A DNA stretch of 64,000 nt from Larus michahellis. Its lineage: Eukaryota; Chordata; Aves; Charadriiformes; Laridae. This document shows, one piece after another, positions 9,418-26,405 of this stretch. The notes under the pieces are model-generated. The model was not told the DNA's origin and ran no database searches. It saw only the letters and a list, made by a program, of their open reading frames with translations. Positions within the stretch are counted from its first letter, which is position 1. Each line of letters starts with the position of its first letter. The stretch is from the NCBI RefSeq assembly GCF_964199755.1, contig NC_133897.1, positions 68,752,661-68,816,660 on the forward strand, read 5' to 3'. A program made the translations under genes and the position numbers.

Positions 9418-10871
9418 TGCAACACAAGCGGGTAAGGTCTGTCTCTGCTGCCCAGGGGCTCTACACCTCTCTTGCCACACACCTCCTCAGGACATCGTCC
9501 ACAAGCCTTCCCACGAACGCCCTCCTTTCTGACGCGGGCGGCTGGGGCTCGCCTCCGACAGGCTTTACATGCAGTGATCTGTGCCGGGCTCCTGTCTGGG
9601 CAAGGGGGCTTGGGACCCGCTGGAGGGACGGGCTGGCGGGACCACTGCGGGCCCATGGAGGAGAGGGCGTCCTTAGCGGGACAGCACTGCTTCGGATCTC
9701 GTGGTGTGTCTGGTTTTGTGACACCCCTCCCGGAACTCGGTTCGGGGGACAGTGCAGGCCCACGTTGACAGATCCGCTGCAATACAGAGTCGACTGTGCG
9801 ACGTGACCTGGTCCTTACACTCAAAGGGCTGTCTAAGGACGTGTCAGAGTCAGCGTCGCTACTGACCCTCCTGGGCAGCTTGGCACCTTCCTGTCCCCGC
9901 TCATGCTGGGGGAAGGTGTGGCCTTCCTCCAGATCTGATCCCGCTCTGCTGCATCGCCCTGATATCAGGGAGATCCTGGAGCTCTTGGGTGGAGGTGGGC
10001 AAGCTGGGCTTCGAGCCTGCAGCGGCGGCTGGGCCAGGCGAGAAGTGTTGATGGCCCCCGGCGGTTTGGGGGCATCCTTCAACTTGGTCAGGTGTTGCCG
10101 AAGCCTTTCCTGAGAAGGAGACACCAGGTTGTGGCTCGCTGTTGCCTAGACAAGCGCTCGCACCCCTGCGTGCCGAGGCTTCACGCGGGCGCAGGCCAGG
10201 GCTCTGCTTCAGCCGTGCCACGAGGGCAGAAGAGAAAGGCTTCCCTCGGGACTCTGCGTGGCTGCCCATGCCCACCCCAGCACCTCGCGCCAGCTCAGCT
10301 CCGAGCCCGGTAGTCCTTTCCCCGCCACACCGCCCGGCCCCCCCAGCACAGCCCTCGCCTCTGCTGCACCGACCGCCTCCCCAGCACGCAGCAAGTGAAG
10401 CCCCAGCCCTCGGCACCGTGCCGCTGACCGGTGCCCACCAACGCTCGGCTTTGCCTACCTCTTCTCGCCTGGACACTTGCTGGGCGCGCAGCTTGAGCGT
10501 GGTCAGGTACTGCCTGTACTCGTTGAACTCCTTCAGAGTGCAGACCACCTCTGGAGAGAGGAGGGGAGAAACCCCCAAGAACAGTCAAGCCAGCAGACTG
10601 CCTTCCCCGAAAGAGCCCCAGCCCAGCCGAGGGGAGCTGCTCCTCTGCAGGAGGGGGATCCCTGCTCCCAGGGAACCACTTCTATCAGCCCGATGACGTC
10701 CAAACTTACTCTGCCCTCACTGGTGACCAGGCCCTTTCTCTGCAGCCTCTGCAAGTTGTCTTTGCGGTTGTGATACTCCTGCAGATACGGGTCGTGCAGG
10801 CTGTTGTACTCCGTGCGCAGCAGGTGACAGTAGGGATCTCCCAGGTCGTAAAAGCCTGAGGGCCGTTGAAG
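9414..10871 (-). CDS. Three 3' exons of a gene with an ERICH3-like motif, name uncertain
   Basis: The minus-strand exons are 10710-10871 (54 codons), 10459-10548 (30 codons) and 9414-10109 (231 codons plus stop), all phase 0. Acceptors are TTCTTACAG, CTCTCCAGAG and CTTCTCAG; donors are GTAAGT and GTAGGC. Exon one contains FYDLGDPYCHLL and EYNSLHDPYLQEYHNRKD then GLVTSEGR, which continues as VVCTLKEFNEYRQYL. The spacing of YNSL-D-L-Y-N and GLVTSEGR recalls the N-terminal region of ERICH3 (a ciliary protein), but identity is not established. The last exon is long, Pro/Ser/Arg-rich and probably disordered. Its TAA stop lies inside the AATAAA at about 9412-9417, an extremely short 3' end. The 5' exons were not found. 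Confidence 0.65.
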
Positions 10872-11439
10872 CTGTAAGAACCATGTTCCAGAGCATGAAC
10901 AGGGCAGGAGAGAGCAGCAGGGACGAACGCCCTCCCGAGCTCCTCACGCACACAGGGTGGCATTGCCAAACCCGCGAGGTGTAGCCTAATTCCTGGCTTA
11001 CTTCCCACCCCGAGGAAACATCTCCCTACTTCGGAGAATCTCCAGCGCTCTTCTCCACCCAGCTCTGGGCAGCTCTGCTATGGGCAGCTCTCCTTTCTCT
11101 CGGCACCACGGCGCCAGGAGCTTCCCTTGACTCCCCAGCCCCGTCCGATTGAAGGGCTGCAGCCCCCGCTGTAGCGCAGGTGGCCACAAGGACTTCTCCG
11201 AACGATGGGGACCCCATAAAAAGGGAGAGCTTTTCTACCCTTTCCTGCTGCCTTTACCTTTTCCCCCAGCTTTGCTTGGCACTTTGCCTACTCGCTACCC
11301 TGAGCCAACATTTCGACAAATGTTGATGAAATGCTGTCCTTTGTGGGAACTTTGCTCGTTATAACGTACCAAAACACACCTCCATCCCAGAGGCTACCCG
11401 CCTCCAAGGTGCGACCACTCCTCCTTGAGCACACCAATC
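10872..11439. other. No gene recognised
   Basis: This is presumably intron or 5' region of the minus-strand three-exon gene. No further exon with matching phase was found. Confidence 0.3.
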
Positions 11440-12060
11440 ATAATAAAAGTATTCATGACTCAGGTCACTCAAACTCCACTTTGAAGATAAAAAATAGTAT
11501 AAAAATAGCCCGAGAGAGGGGGGATATCAGGGAAGTCACCATCGTGAACAAGGCGAGGAGGACTCCATCACCGACTTCCGGGATCAGTCGACGGGCTGAG
11601 CCTTCCTTCCTCCCCATAGGGACGCCTTTGGTAAGACTTGGACTATACCGAGTGCTTCCTCGGGAAACTTAGAAATCTCTCTAGAGAATCTCTCTCCTAC
11701 AGTTGTAGCCAGGCTGTACTGTTTATAACTTTGTCGCGCGTTTTGTATATTGAACAACACCTTTCTTCACACGTGCTTTGCAGACAGTGTGTTTATCACC
11801 GGCAGTCCTAAGAACCTATAGATGTGTTGTTTAAATAAACTGCACTGTTTAAGCAGCTAGTCGTTCCGGTTTCTCACTGAACGCGACCAAAGACTCGAGA
11901 GTGGCCGTGCTAGTTCATGAGCACGACTAGGCTGAAGGTGCAGTCCACTATTAGTGTTTCCAAATCGTAAGAGTTTAATACATATTAAACGCCACTGGAC
12001 TGCTAGTGGCGAATTGGGCATCACTCTGAATTTAAACCTGGCCGCACCTAGCCTCCCACC
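11440..12060 (+). repeat. LTR-like segment, family not recognised
   Basis: Read on the plus strand, this has the internal order of an LTR: a TATA box (AGTATAAAAATAG, near 11493), about 340 bp later AATAAAC (near 11836), and a short following segment. No matching second copy, clear TG/CA edge or primer binding site was identified, so an ordinary promoter-terminator pair in unique DNA remains possible. Confidence 0.35.
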
Positions 12061-13769
12061 TCGGTGAGGAGTGTTAGAACGCAAGGGGGTCTATTTTCTG
12101 CCAAAACCGCTTTGCGTCTTTCACGCAACACTCCCATATCAAAGGAGCCAACCTGCTGCAAGCTGCTCTGTCGCACCTACAGAGGATACAGAGCTAAACC
12201 AGCTTTCAGCTACCTTTTTGCCCAAGCAATTCAGTTTTAGACTTTTGGCTTCAGCAGTCCCCGGTCTGGCCCCTCTTTCAGCCTCCTCCAGGGACCCAAG
12301 AGTGGCCGCCAATGCGCTGAGGGTGAGGATGCTCATCAAGGCTGGCAGCCGGGAAAGCGGAGCAGGGAAGCATTGCTATCTGTCATCGAATTTAAAGTTA
12401 ACCATGGCTCTGTAGTTAATCAAGTTTTATGTACTGGCTCCATAGTGTGGTGGTGCAGCTCCCCACCCCCGCCATCCTTCAGGCCACTCGGTACTTGGCG
12501 TGATCTCCCTCCCAGCCTGGGCCGCAGAACGTGACACAACGGTGTAACATGAAAGAGAAGGTAGAGAGCCACAGAGCAGAGCACAGTAGTGTGCCCAGTC
12601 CCCACGGCTCCTACTGTTTGAAGATGATAACCTCAACAGATCGCTCCTGACACCATATGGATCGTGGCCACAGGGCGGGGAGTACCAGGACCCTGAAGGC
12701 CTACCAAGCTCTGGTGGTGCGTAACCATCGTCCGAGTCGGGCCGGAGTGGAAAAGTACCTGACAAAAGTCAATTGTCTCGGATCCTGTAGGTAGCGATTC
12801 TAGTAAAGACCCTTTGAGCTCTTCTGGATCGCAGCGGGCTGTGGCCAGTAACCGCCCTGAGTTGAGGTACCTCTCAGGCTGACACCTCGAGGCCGGGGCA
12901 GGAGAAGACCCTTCTCAAGCCTCAACTGTCACCCGTTGAGGAACGCCAAGGCATCGTGAGTATTTACCCTAAATCTGAGAAAGGGAAATTTTAGCTATAG
13001 GCTAGTCTCTCTCTCTCTCACCCACCTCTCCACCTGTATGCAGTGAGATACACATTAGCTGTATGGATGGGGATGCTCTTCTGTCCACCCATGCGTGTGC
13101 AGGACCTAAAAGCGGCACCTTTTGGCTCACTGGCCTTGCCTGCTATTAAGAAATTCCCGACGGCAGACCTGTACGTGTGTGTGCTTAGATATTATTCAAT
13201 TATTTTGTTTGCTCACTTTGTGAATCCCTAAGTCAGTTAATGGTTAAATGCTGCTAAAATTCAACCTCTCAATCTACCTTACATCATTAATAACTTTTGC
13301 TAAATCATAACCGTGTCAAGTATTTTCATCCGCGACACAATAGTTAAGGATGACTGTAGGTAGTTGCTAAGGAGAGGATCAAAGGGAATTGTTTGAAGGA
13401 ACATCTGTAGCCTAATTATTTGGTCTACCTGGGACACTAAGACCTTAACTGAACATCTAATCAAGATGTTTCTCCCAACAATGCCACTTTGGCAGTGAAT
13501 ACCCTAGTCCAGGCGTCCTTGACTGAACCGTCTTCACGATAATACTAAAAAACACAGCCGCAGGCCAAGAAGCCCCTTGCCCAGGTGAAGACCCTTCCTC
13601 CAGGCAGGAGCAGTGATTGAAGATATGAGACTGGTGTGTAAATTCCTGAGCAGCCCTTGTAACTGGGAGTGTACTGCCTTGTAACTTTGGTGTCTAAATA
13701 CATGGAGGAAACCAGCATGGGCTGTGCTTGATGTGTGGGGATCCACCGAGCACCGGGGCCTGAATAAAA
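12061..13769. other. No gene recognised
   Basis: Short frames only. There is a CT microsatellite near 13008-13019 and another AATAAA near 13764. Nothing could be assigned to a protein family or repeat. Confidence 0.3.
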
Positions 13770-14461
13770 TGCAGAGTCTGCATCAGTGGACAAGGGAAGA
13801 GCTACGGATATCATCTATCTGGACTTCTGCAAGGCCTTTGACATGGTCCCTGACAACATCCTTCTCTCTAAGTTGGAGAGATACGCATTTGATGGGCGGA
13901 CTGTTCAGTGGGTAAGGAACTGGCTGGGTGGTCGCATCCAGAGGGTGGTGGTCAATGGCTCGATGTCCAGATGGAGAGGAGTGACAGGCGGTGTCCCTCA
14001 GGGATCCGTACTGGGACCAGTGCTGTTTAATATCTTCATCAATGATTTAGACAGTGGGATCAAGTGCACCCTCAGCAAGTTTGCAGGTGACACCAAGCTG
14101 AGTGGTGCGGTCGACATGCCAGAGGGACGGGTTGTCATCCAGAGGGACCTGGACAAGCTAGAGAGGTGGGCCTGTGCAAACCTCATGAAGTTCAAGAAGG
14201 CCAAGTGCAAGGTCCTGCACTTGGGTCGGGACAATCCTCCTTATCAATACAGGCTGGGGGTTGATGTGATAGAGCAGCCCTGCGGAAAAGGACTTGGGGG
14301 TGTTGGTTGATGAAAAGCTGAACATGAGCCAACGATGTGCACTTGCAGCCCAGAAGGCCAATCGCATCCTGGGCTGCATCAAAAGAAGCGTGGCCAGCAG
14401 GTCGAGAGAGGTGATTCTCCCCCTCTACTCTGCTCTCGTGAGACCCCACCTGGAGTACTGC
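13770..14461 (+). mobile_element. CR1 LINE, internal part lacking its 3' end
   Basis: A plus-strand CR1 ORF2 segment contains [34 protein letters not shown] and then KFAGDTKL, where the usual FADD catalytic core reads FAGD. A shifted frame continues with [17 protein letters not shown]. It stops at 'GACCCCACCTGGAGTACTG' and has no CR1 3' tail, so its 3' end has been lost or replaced by TEKT3 3' flank. Confidence 0.9.
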
Positions 14462-14496
14462 CATTTAACCACAAATTTTAACACACCAAATGAGCG

Positions 14497-14502
14497 TTTA
14501 AT
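14497..14502 (-). terminator. Likely TEKT3 poly(A) signal (ATTAAA)
   Basis: On the minus strand ATTAAA occurs about 115 bp past the TEKT3 stop codon and just before the CR1 boundary at 14461. No canonical AATAAA lies nearer. It is a common variant hexamer, so the call is reasonable but unproven. Confidence 0.4.
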
Positions 14503-14616
14503 TTCTACTCGGGGCTTTCATCAGGAAGTGAAAATCTAATCATGGATTTTCAAAGCATCTTATCAACACTGGGGATCCCTCCCGCAACAGAGAACATGAG
14601 TTTGGCTGAGCCCAGC

Positions 14617-19782
<5,166 letters not shown>

Positions 19783-19859
19783 TCATATCTAGCATCAGGT
19801 CTTGAAATGGGGAGAAAACCAAATCATGGCTGCTCAAGAGAGTGACAGATATTGTGCCC

Positions 19860-21690
19860 TCATTTTCCTTCAGTCTGTCAGTCCCGTGAAACTGTAGCTG
19901 CTGATTCTCTGCTGTTCATCTGCTTCTTTTGGCTGGGTTTGGTATCTGCTGATCTTCTAGTACTCCACATGACATTTTCTCTTTCAAAGTGCCATTACCA
20001 GCCCCGAGAGCTGCGCCCCTTTGGACACACAGCTGCTACCAGCCCAGCGCGATTTGTGGGTGAGGGACTCCATCCTCATCCCCTCCATATTCACTTGCAT
20101 TAAATGCTCAAGTGAGCAGTCTGCAGGACTATATCCAAATTTGAACACACACACACACACACACACACCCCGCCCCCTCCCCCGGAATCTATTTCAGCCT
20201 CAAAAGAACAGCCATCTCTGTCTTGCAAAAGAAGAAAAATGTCCATGGCTCACCTGATGTAAAATCACTGCGCTTGGAAAGGAGATATCCCACCAAGTCC
20301 TTTCAGAGGGCTTTGTAAACACCAGCCTTGCAGTAGCCCTAGGAGGAATGGCCACACGTGAAGATTTTGATACCAAGAACTGTGGGTGCTATTGCTCTTT
20401 TCAGATTGAGGTTATCAGTCAGTTGTTATCAGAAACACGATGCAGAGGGCCACCAACTGCACCTAACACACCGAATGTGAGGACAAACACTCAGGAGGGT
20501 AAGTTATGCTCGGTGGGAAGCTCTTGTAAGGTTGCAAGTGTCACCCACGGGCAGGAATAAGTCCCTGTGGCTGCCGTAGCCAGCTGGACGTGCCCTTCTC
20601 CTAACACCATCCCATCCCCACTGCCCCCAGCCTGGCTCAGAGCCCCAGTGAAAGATTAGGACATAAGATCCCTGGATGGGAGTGGGGTAGGACATAAAAC
20701 TTGTGCTCAATCCTATTCGTAACAGCATGAAAGCCACTCCATTCCTTTAAAAATGGCGTGTTTGCAGGGAATAAACCTGCCCATAACGGTTTGATGCATT
20801 CAGAAGAACACTGTCTCCAAATGCAGCTACTAAATAAATGAACAGCGAATGCAGGAGAATAACGGGTCCTTTAGTTAGGGCAAATCCCAGGAAAATCAGG
20901 ATGAGTCAGAGGGCACAAGTGCACAGCCTGCAGCTGGGAAATCACGGAACTTTGAGGACTCCAGTTACAAGCCTTGCCCAGTTTTGGCCATGCTGGCATG
21001 GGCTGCCCCAGGGCCTGACTTGAGAGCAGCAGCAGAGCCGCGGGCACTGAGTCTCGCCCCAGGATCCAGCCTGGACGAAGAGGCTGTGGGACAGGCAGCG
21101 GGAAACTCTCACCCTCCAAGGAAAGCTAAAAAGCTTTCACAATCACGACCCTGCGAACCAGTTTGGCAGAACAGAGGGAGAAATGTCTGTGCTCAGGCCC
21201 AACAAAAACCACTGTGAGTGCCAGTTCCCTTTTGTTTAGGAAAGAGAGGAAAACCCCTTGGGAATGGACCACAGTCACCTTTCCCTGCATTTCCAGCTGA
21301 AGTAAAAGCCCCTGCATCCCCCTGGGGATAAGCCATCCCAGGGTGACACTTTCTGCCACCCCTGAACGATGGGACACACGATGGGAGCCCCCGACCACCT
21401 ACTTTGGGTACATCTGGGCAACAGAAGAGGTACTGGGGAGCATTAGGAGAAATGCTTACTTTTTCAGTCCTCCCCTCCCAGCCAAAGTACATACTCACCC
21501 TGAGCCTCCAGAGGCTTGTGGGTGCCTGGCGGGGGCTGCTACTCACTGTGGTGCTCTCGGATTCGGTGGCAGCACTGCCAGACACTGCAGCATCCCCAGT
21601 GCCGTCCGTGACACAGAACCAGGGCAGCGTTGCCAGGGGCACAGGGTGCTCAGTAACTGGGTTCTGTCTGGGCAACTCCCTGCAGCCGCT
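19860..21690. other. TEKT3 upstream region, no gene recognised
   Basis: It holds an (AC)n run at 20144-20169 and short frames without splice context. It should include the TEKT3 promoter and 5' untranslated exon, but I could not locate a convincing RFX X-box or TATA by eye. Confidence 0.35.
20144..20169. repeat. (AC)n microsatellite
   Basis: About 12 perfect AC dinucleotides are followed by a C-rich tract. Confidence 0.9.
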
Positions 21691-22150
21691 ATGGCAACCG
21701 GATGCAGCCACTGGGCAAGCCGGTGCTCTTGATGGGCAAGCCGGGGCCACACCTGGGCCAGAAAATACCCTCACATGGCATCTTTGTTCCTGCCCTGGAC
21801 AACCTATTGGCCCTCGCTGGGCAACCTGGTGCAGTCCCTGGGCAGCCAGGTGCAGCTGTTCGGCAACTGTCGAGCGGCTGGACAACCTTCTTAGTCATAT
21901 GATTCACTTTTAGGTAGTCCTGCAAGGAGCAGGGATGTGGATGCGATGATCCTTATGGTTCTCCTTCTCCTTGAGATGTTCTGTGATCCTATGAACTCAA
22001 TGCCCTCAGTGGGCAACCTAGTGCCACCCATGGGCAACTCAGTGCACACTCTGGGCAACCTAGTGCCCTTCCTGGGCAACTTGATCCCACCCTGGACAAC
22101 CCCCGGTGCCATCAGTGGGCAACCCAGTACAGCCCTCGGGCATCCGCTCT
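21690..22150. repeat. Degenerate 21-bp minisatellite
   Basis: TGGGCAACCTAGTGCCxxxCC-type units recur about every 21 bp, clearest at 22010-22145 and more diverged at 21700-21860, with about 100 bp of unrelated DNA between. Because 21 is a multiple of three, one plus-strand frame reads repeating seven-residue units such as LGNLVPP and MGNSVHT. I regard the frame as a by-product of the repeat. Confidence 0.75.
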
Positions 22151-24935
22151 GGCTAGCCTAAGGGGGTTTCTCTCCAATTTGGGAAAACACCCACCAGCTC
22201 TGCCGTGAGCACCTCTGTGGCCCACCGTATCCAGAGGAAATGTTTGCATTTGCTTCACCTTACCGCGTTAGATTAACTGTGAGCCCTGTGGATGGCTCAT
22301 CAAATACTCAGCGCATACATCTGTCTTCTCATTGCCTTTCTCGGCTTCCTCACCTTTTCCCATCTCCTGCGCTCTGTGCACACGCTCACATGGAGCTGGC
22401 CTCCATGAGAAAGCCATGCCTCTGCTGCCAAACATCTGGCATTAAAGGGAACTCCAACTCTTTCGTGTAGACACACAATTGATTTCACTTTAAAAGACAT
22501 GTCTTCCTTTAGCCAGGTGAAGAATCAACTTCATCAAACCGAAATGAAAAGTTCAGCACACACATTGCTTTTCTATAGCTAAACCAGAGAAAATAATTGC
22601 AATTAAAGCAAGCCGACCTCTGCCCCTCCACAGGACACGCGCACCCCCTCGGACCAGCCCTGCTCTCTGCTCCTTGCACGCTCCCAGCTCCATCTACGCC
22701 CGCTCTCGCTCCCTGCCCGGAGCCAACTGTGTTGAGGTGAATCACTGCATGACCAGGGACACCACTAATTGTTGCAGCAACCACACCCTTTTTGAAGTAG
22801 TTGCTAAATCCAGCAATAATCGTTAGATAATATTGTAAATGGCCCACGGGTGCTCTGCAGAGCACACAGAGCAGGACTTCCAGGGCAAGCACCCATGAGC
22901 ACCCTGATGCAGAGAGACAGCAGGGGACACCAAAATGGATGAAGCTTTGGTCCCACCAGAGCATCCGGAGCAGCTTTTCAGGTGAAGGACTCATGACGTA
23001 CCTAAAAGCTACAAAGTCGAGGAGAACTGGCCTGGGTAAAACAGGCAAATTCACACGCTCAGTGACCCTCAAGCAAGAAGTTATCAACTGCATGCAGTAG
23101 TAAGTGGTCCCCAAATCCCTCGTGCTCTGGGTACCACACCAAAGTAAGTAGGCTATTTCCATCATCTCCACTTCTTCAAGTGATTAAACTGGGTTCCCTA
23201 ATTGTGACTACAACTCCAAGCACCGCAAATTTACTAAAACTACAAAACTGCCATTCCTGGTTGTGCTGGGGCATATCCAGTTCTGACGGACACCTGAGAC
23301 ACAGTTTGTCCCAAAGCCTTGAGAATTTTAGCTCAGAATCAGAAAAGGAAAACCAGGGTGAAACCGTGAGGCTGATGTTAAGCAGGGGGGCAATTTCCCA
23401 CACGTCACCCAGGTTTGCCTAGTCGACTAAACTGCAATTTCAGGAGATACATTCAGATACCCAAGTACAAAAATATCCTGCCAAAAGCTGTCCATCTTTC
23501 TGTCGCAGCTCTACATTCTGGCTGTCTGTTAATCCAGCATTCCTCTGGATCGTAACCTGCCCGTCTGAAAATACCCAGATCCAGGTCTTTTACAGCAGCC
23601 GTCATGAGTCTACACGGACCCACAACCTTGCCCAGTCGCAGCAGTTTTACGCCGCTTTTGAATATTCCTCTCTCTCCTGTCAACACCGTACCTGCCCGAA
23701 AGGGATCCAGTGTCTAGTCAATCGCGGAATCATTTCCAGAAGTCACAGGAATTGATGGAGGATTAAAAGAAAATTAAGCTGTGTGTGGTGCGTCCCGTGC
23801 TGTCATGCCAAAGGACAAGGATGCTCACAGGCAGCGCAGGCTCCCGTCTGGCCCAGGGCTACTTGAGGGCTTCAAAGAGGCTACAAGACCTGATCTACAG
23901 CAGGCTCCATCTGGCCAGGAAACACAGGAGACTTTCCCGGGTTTTCCTGGGCTTCCTGCATTCTGGTGAAAATGATGAGTTGTCCATAAAGCATGGAGGG
24001 CCAAGGAGTCTGGAGGTGAGGCCTGGGCTGCTTTGAGCTCTGCACATGGCCAGTGGAAAAAGATGGTTATGGCCATGACTGAGCCCCCGGCTGCCAGAGC
24101 AGAGGCTGGGACTGGCTGGAGGAGGGCGGGGGGGTTGGGCACCAAAATTGGAGGAGAGGGAGAGGGAGAGGAGGCTGAGCAGACTGTCAAGGAGAAAGAG
24201 CCAGCTTTGGAGATGGGCAGCCACGGGAGATCATCTGGGGCTCCCCCTTTCTCTGCCAAGAGGGCCCCAAAGAGCTTGTGTCCTTTTCCCAAGCTTGGAG
24301 AAGCTCCAGTGTTTGTGCCGGCTCCTCCACAGCCCCGTGCAGCACCTGGAAGCACCACCATCCTGCTGCTTGGAACTCTACTAGAACACCAAGTCTGCTG
24401 GCAGGCACCTCTCTCTCATGTTCCACCTGATTTATATCCTTGAACCACTGTGGTCCACTTAGACCACTCCAGATGGAGTCCGCGGTGCCTGCTAATGAAA
24501 ATGAAAAAGCGGGGTAGAAGAGATGGGTTTCTTCCCCTGCAAGTGGCAAATATGTCCAGGCTGTTGCAGCAAAAGGCCTTTTCTGACTGTATCCTGAGCA
24601 GCCTTCAGAAAAAGGTTAATTCTGGCATGTTTTGGGGAGAGGAATGGTGCTCAGACTAACAGGCAAGAGGCGGAAAGTCGCTGGGGTCTCTGCACACTGA
24701 ACCTTCCCCAAGGTGTGCTCCAAAAGGCACCTACGGGCCATTTTGGTTTGGGGTTTGAGCCGGCGACAGCTGGGATTGTCACCTGCGTCCCCAACAGTGA
24801 TTGATGTGCCAGCCTCTCACTTTTCCCCAAAATCCCACGGCTTCTCCCTGACCTTTGCCTCACACAACTACAGCCCAAGGCACAATCGCTTTGCATCAGT
24901 CCTGGGAGATGGAGGGGGGTGAAGCGCAGTCAGGG
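22151..24935. other. No gene recognised
   Basis: There is a 220-codon minus-strand open frame at 22509-23171, but it has no start context, family motif or splice signals and is probably chance. The rest has only short frames. Confidence 0.35.
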
Positions 24936-24938
24936 AAT

Positions 24939-25561
24939 TGTTACCTGAAATAAAAGCTCTCGAAACCAAAAGTAGTTTAGAGGAGATAGTGCTTTGTTCC
25001 ATGTTGGGTGCCAGGGGGAAAACCCACAAATCTAGCACACCTTACCGGGGATATTCACCCATTATTTATACACAAAATAGTCTCAGAATTCCGCCTGCCT
25101 AATACATAAGCCACCTAGGCTTACATAGTCATCTTTTTGCACATGTGTGTGAAATTTTGCTGTGTCGGCAAAACACTTCTGCGCAAGCGTGAGCTTCTCG
25201 GTGGTCGTTTGGGTAAGGAGACCCTTCCTCACATTATCCTTTTGAGGTATTGAGTCGTCTCAGGACAGTAAAAGTCTACTGTAAGTTTGCCAACTTCTTG
25301 AGGATGCTAAGGATGTTCCTTGAAGTAGCCACGGCTCTGTCCTAATGGGTACAGGAGTACATACGTGATGCATAAAAGAGCCTTGAAGTGATTAACGACT
25401 TCTTGTTATCCCATCCTGGGTGACGTGCTACTTCTGTTTGTCTCCTCATTATCACTGTCTGTAACATCAGCTCAGCGACCAACTGTTTTCTCACACAGTC
25501 AGAAGGTCAGGAATTAGCTATTTTCTCACACAGTCAGAAGGTGGGTAAGAAACAAGCAACA
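24939..25561 (-). repeat. Solo LTR related to ERV1
   Basis: The left edge TGTTACCTGAAATAAAAGCTCTC nearly matches the ERV1 LTR edge at 4723 for about 60 bp. A minus-strand TATAAA is near 25057. The far end holds a tandem 35-bp duplication (TTTTCTCACACAGTCAGAAGGT at about 25489 and 25524), typical of U3 enhancer repeats. No internal retroviral sequence adjoins either side, hence a solo LTR. The right edge is approximate, and I found no target-site duplication. Confidence 0.7.
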
Positions 25562-25562
25562 T

Positions 25563-26405
25563 TTTAGTGAGCATACTGTTCTGAACAAAGCAGAGGCCTG
25601 TCTGCGGCCACAGGCGGAGGCTCGGGAGGGGCGGCGCGGCCTGTGCAGCCCCCGCCCGGGCAGCACCTTCCCCGCCCGAAGGCCTGTGAGGGCGGCGGCC
25701 CCCGGGCAGGCCGCTGCCGAGCCCGGCCCTCGCCTGCTCTCCGCCAGGCCCAGAGCGCTGCCCAGCGAGCCCTCCTCCTTCTCCGCAGGCCTCGGGCTGC
25801 CGGGCGGGCTTGCGGGGCCACCAGCCGGCTGGGGCGGCCGTCGGGGCTGCAGCCCCCGCTGCCCTTGCCGCGCCAGCGGCCGCTGCCGGGGGCCGGCGCT
25901 GCTCCGGGGCAGCTCGTCGGCGGCTTCCCGCCCCTGTCAGCCACCGCCGGGGAGCGCCGGCCCCCCCCGGCTCTCGGCCGCCCCTCGGGGGAGCCCAGCC
26001 GCCCGCCGGCCGGGCCCTCCGCAGGCACGGACCGCCCGAGGGTGCCGGGGGAGCGGACACCCCCTCAGGCAGCCGGCGGCCATGGGCAGAGGCGGGGGAA
26101 GGCGCCGGCCCTGGGCTGCGGGGCCGAAGGGGGAACGCGGCCCCCGGACACCCCCCGCCCGGCCCGGCCCGGAGCCGCCGGCAGCGGCGTCCTCTGGGGC
26201 AGCTGGTGCGGGAGCGTCGGGGCCGGGGCGGGAGCGGCTTTTCTCCGGAGGCAGCGCGGCTCCGCTGGGCCTGCTGCTGCGGTGGGTGACAGCCTCTGCT
26301 TTGCCGGGGTTTTGCCTTCTCCCCCGCTCCTTTCTCCTCCCTTGCTGCAGGCGGCACGGTTTGGATTGCTGCAGGCATTGCCCGGCGCCAGCTCGCCTTG
26401 TGCCG
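25563..26405. promoter_or_regulatory. CpG island with a plus-strand splice donor
   Basis: About 840 bp of very GC- and CpG-rich DNA starts directly next to the solo LTR. At the right edge TTGTGCCG is followed by GTAAGT (26406), an excellent plus-strand donor; an acceptor-like CTTGCTGCAG lies 55 bp before it. This is probably a promoter and first exon(s) of a plus-strand gene. The overlapping long frames on both strands are composition artefacts. Confidence 0.55.

Noticed and set aside
21404-22161. Repetitive proteins encoded over the 21-bp minisatellite
   Set aside because: The repeated residues follow from the DNA period being a multiple of three. There is no conserved start or splice context.
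22509-23171. 220-codon minus-strand ORF
   Set aside because: Open but without recognisable domain, splice signals or promoter, and with mixed hydrophobic and Gly-rich composition. A frame of this length is possible by chance in 64 kb.
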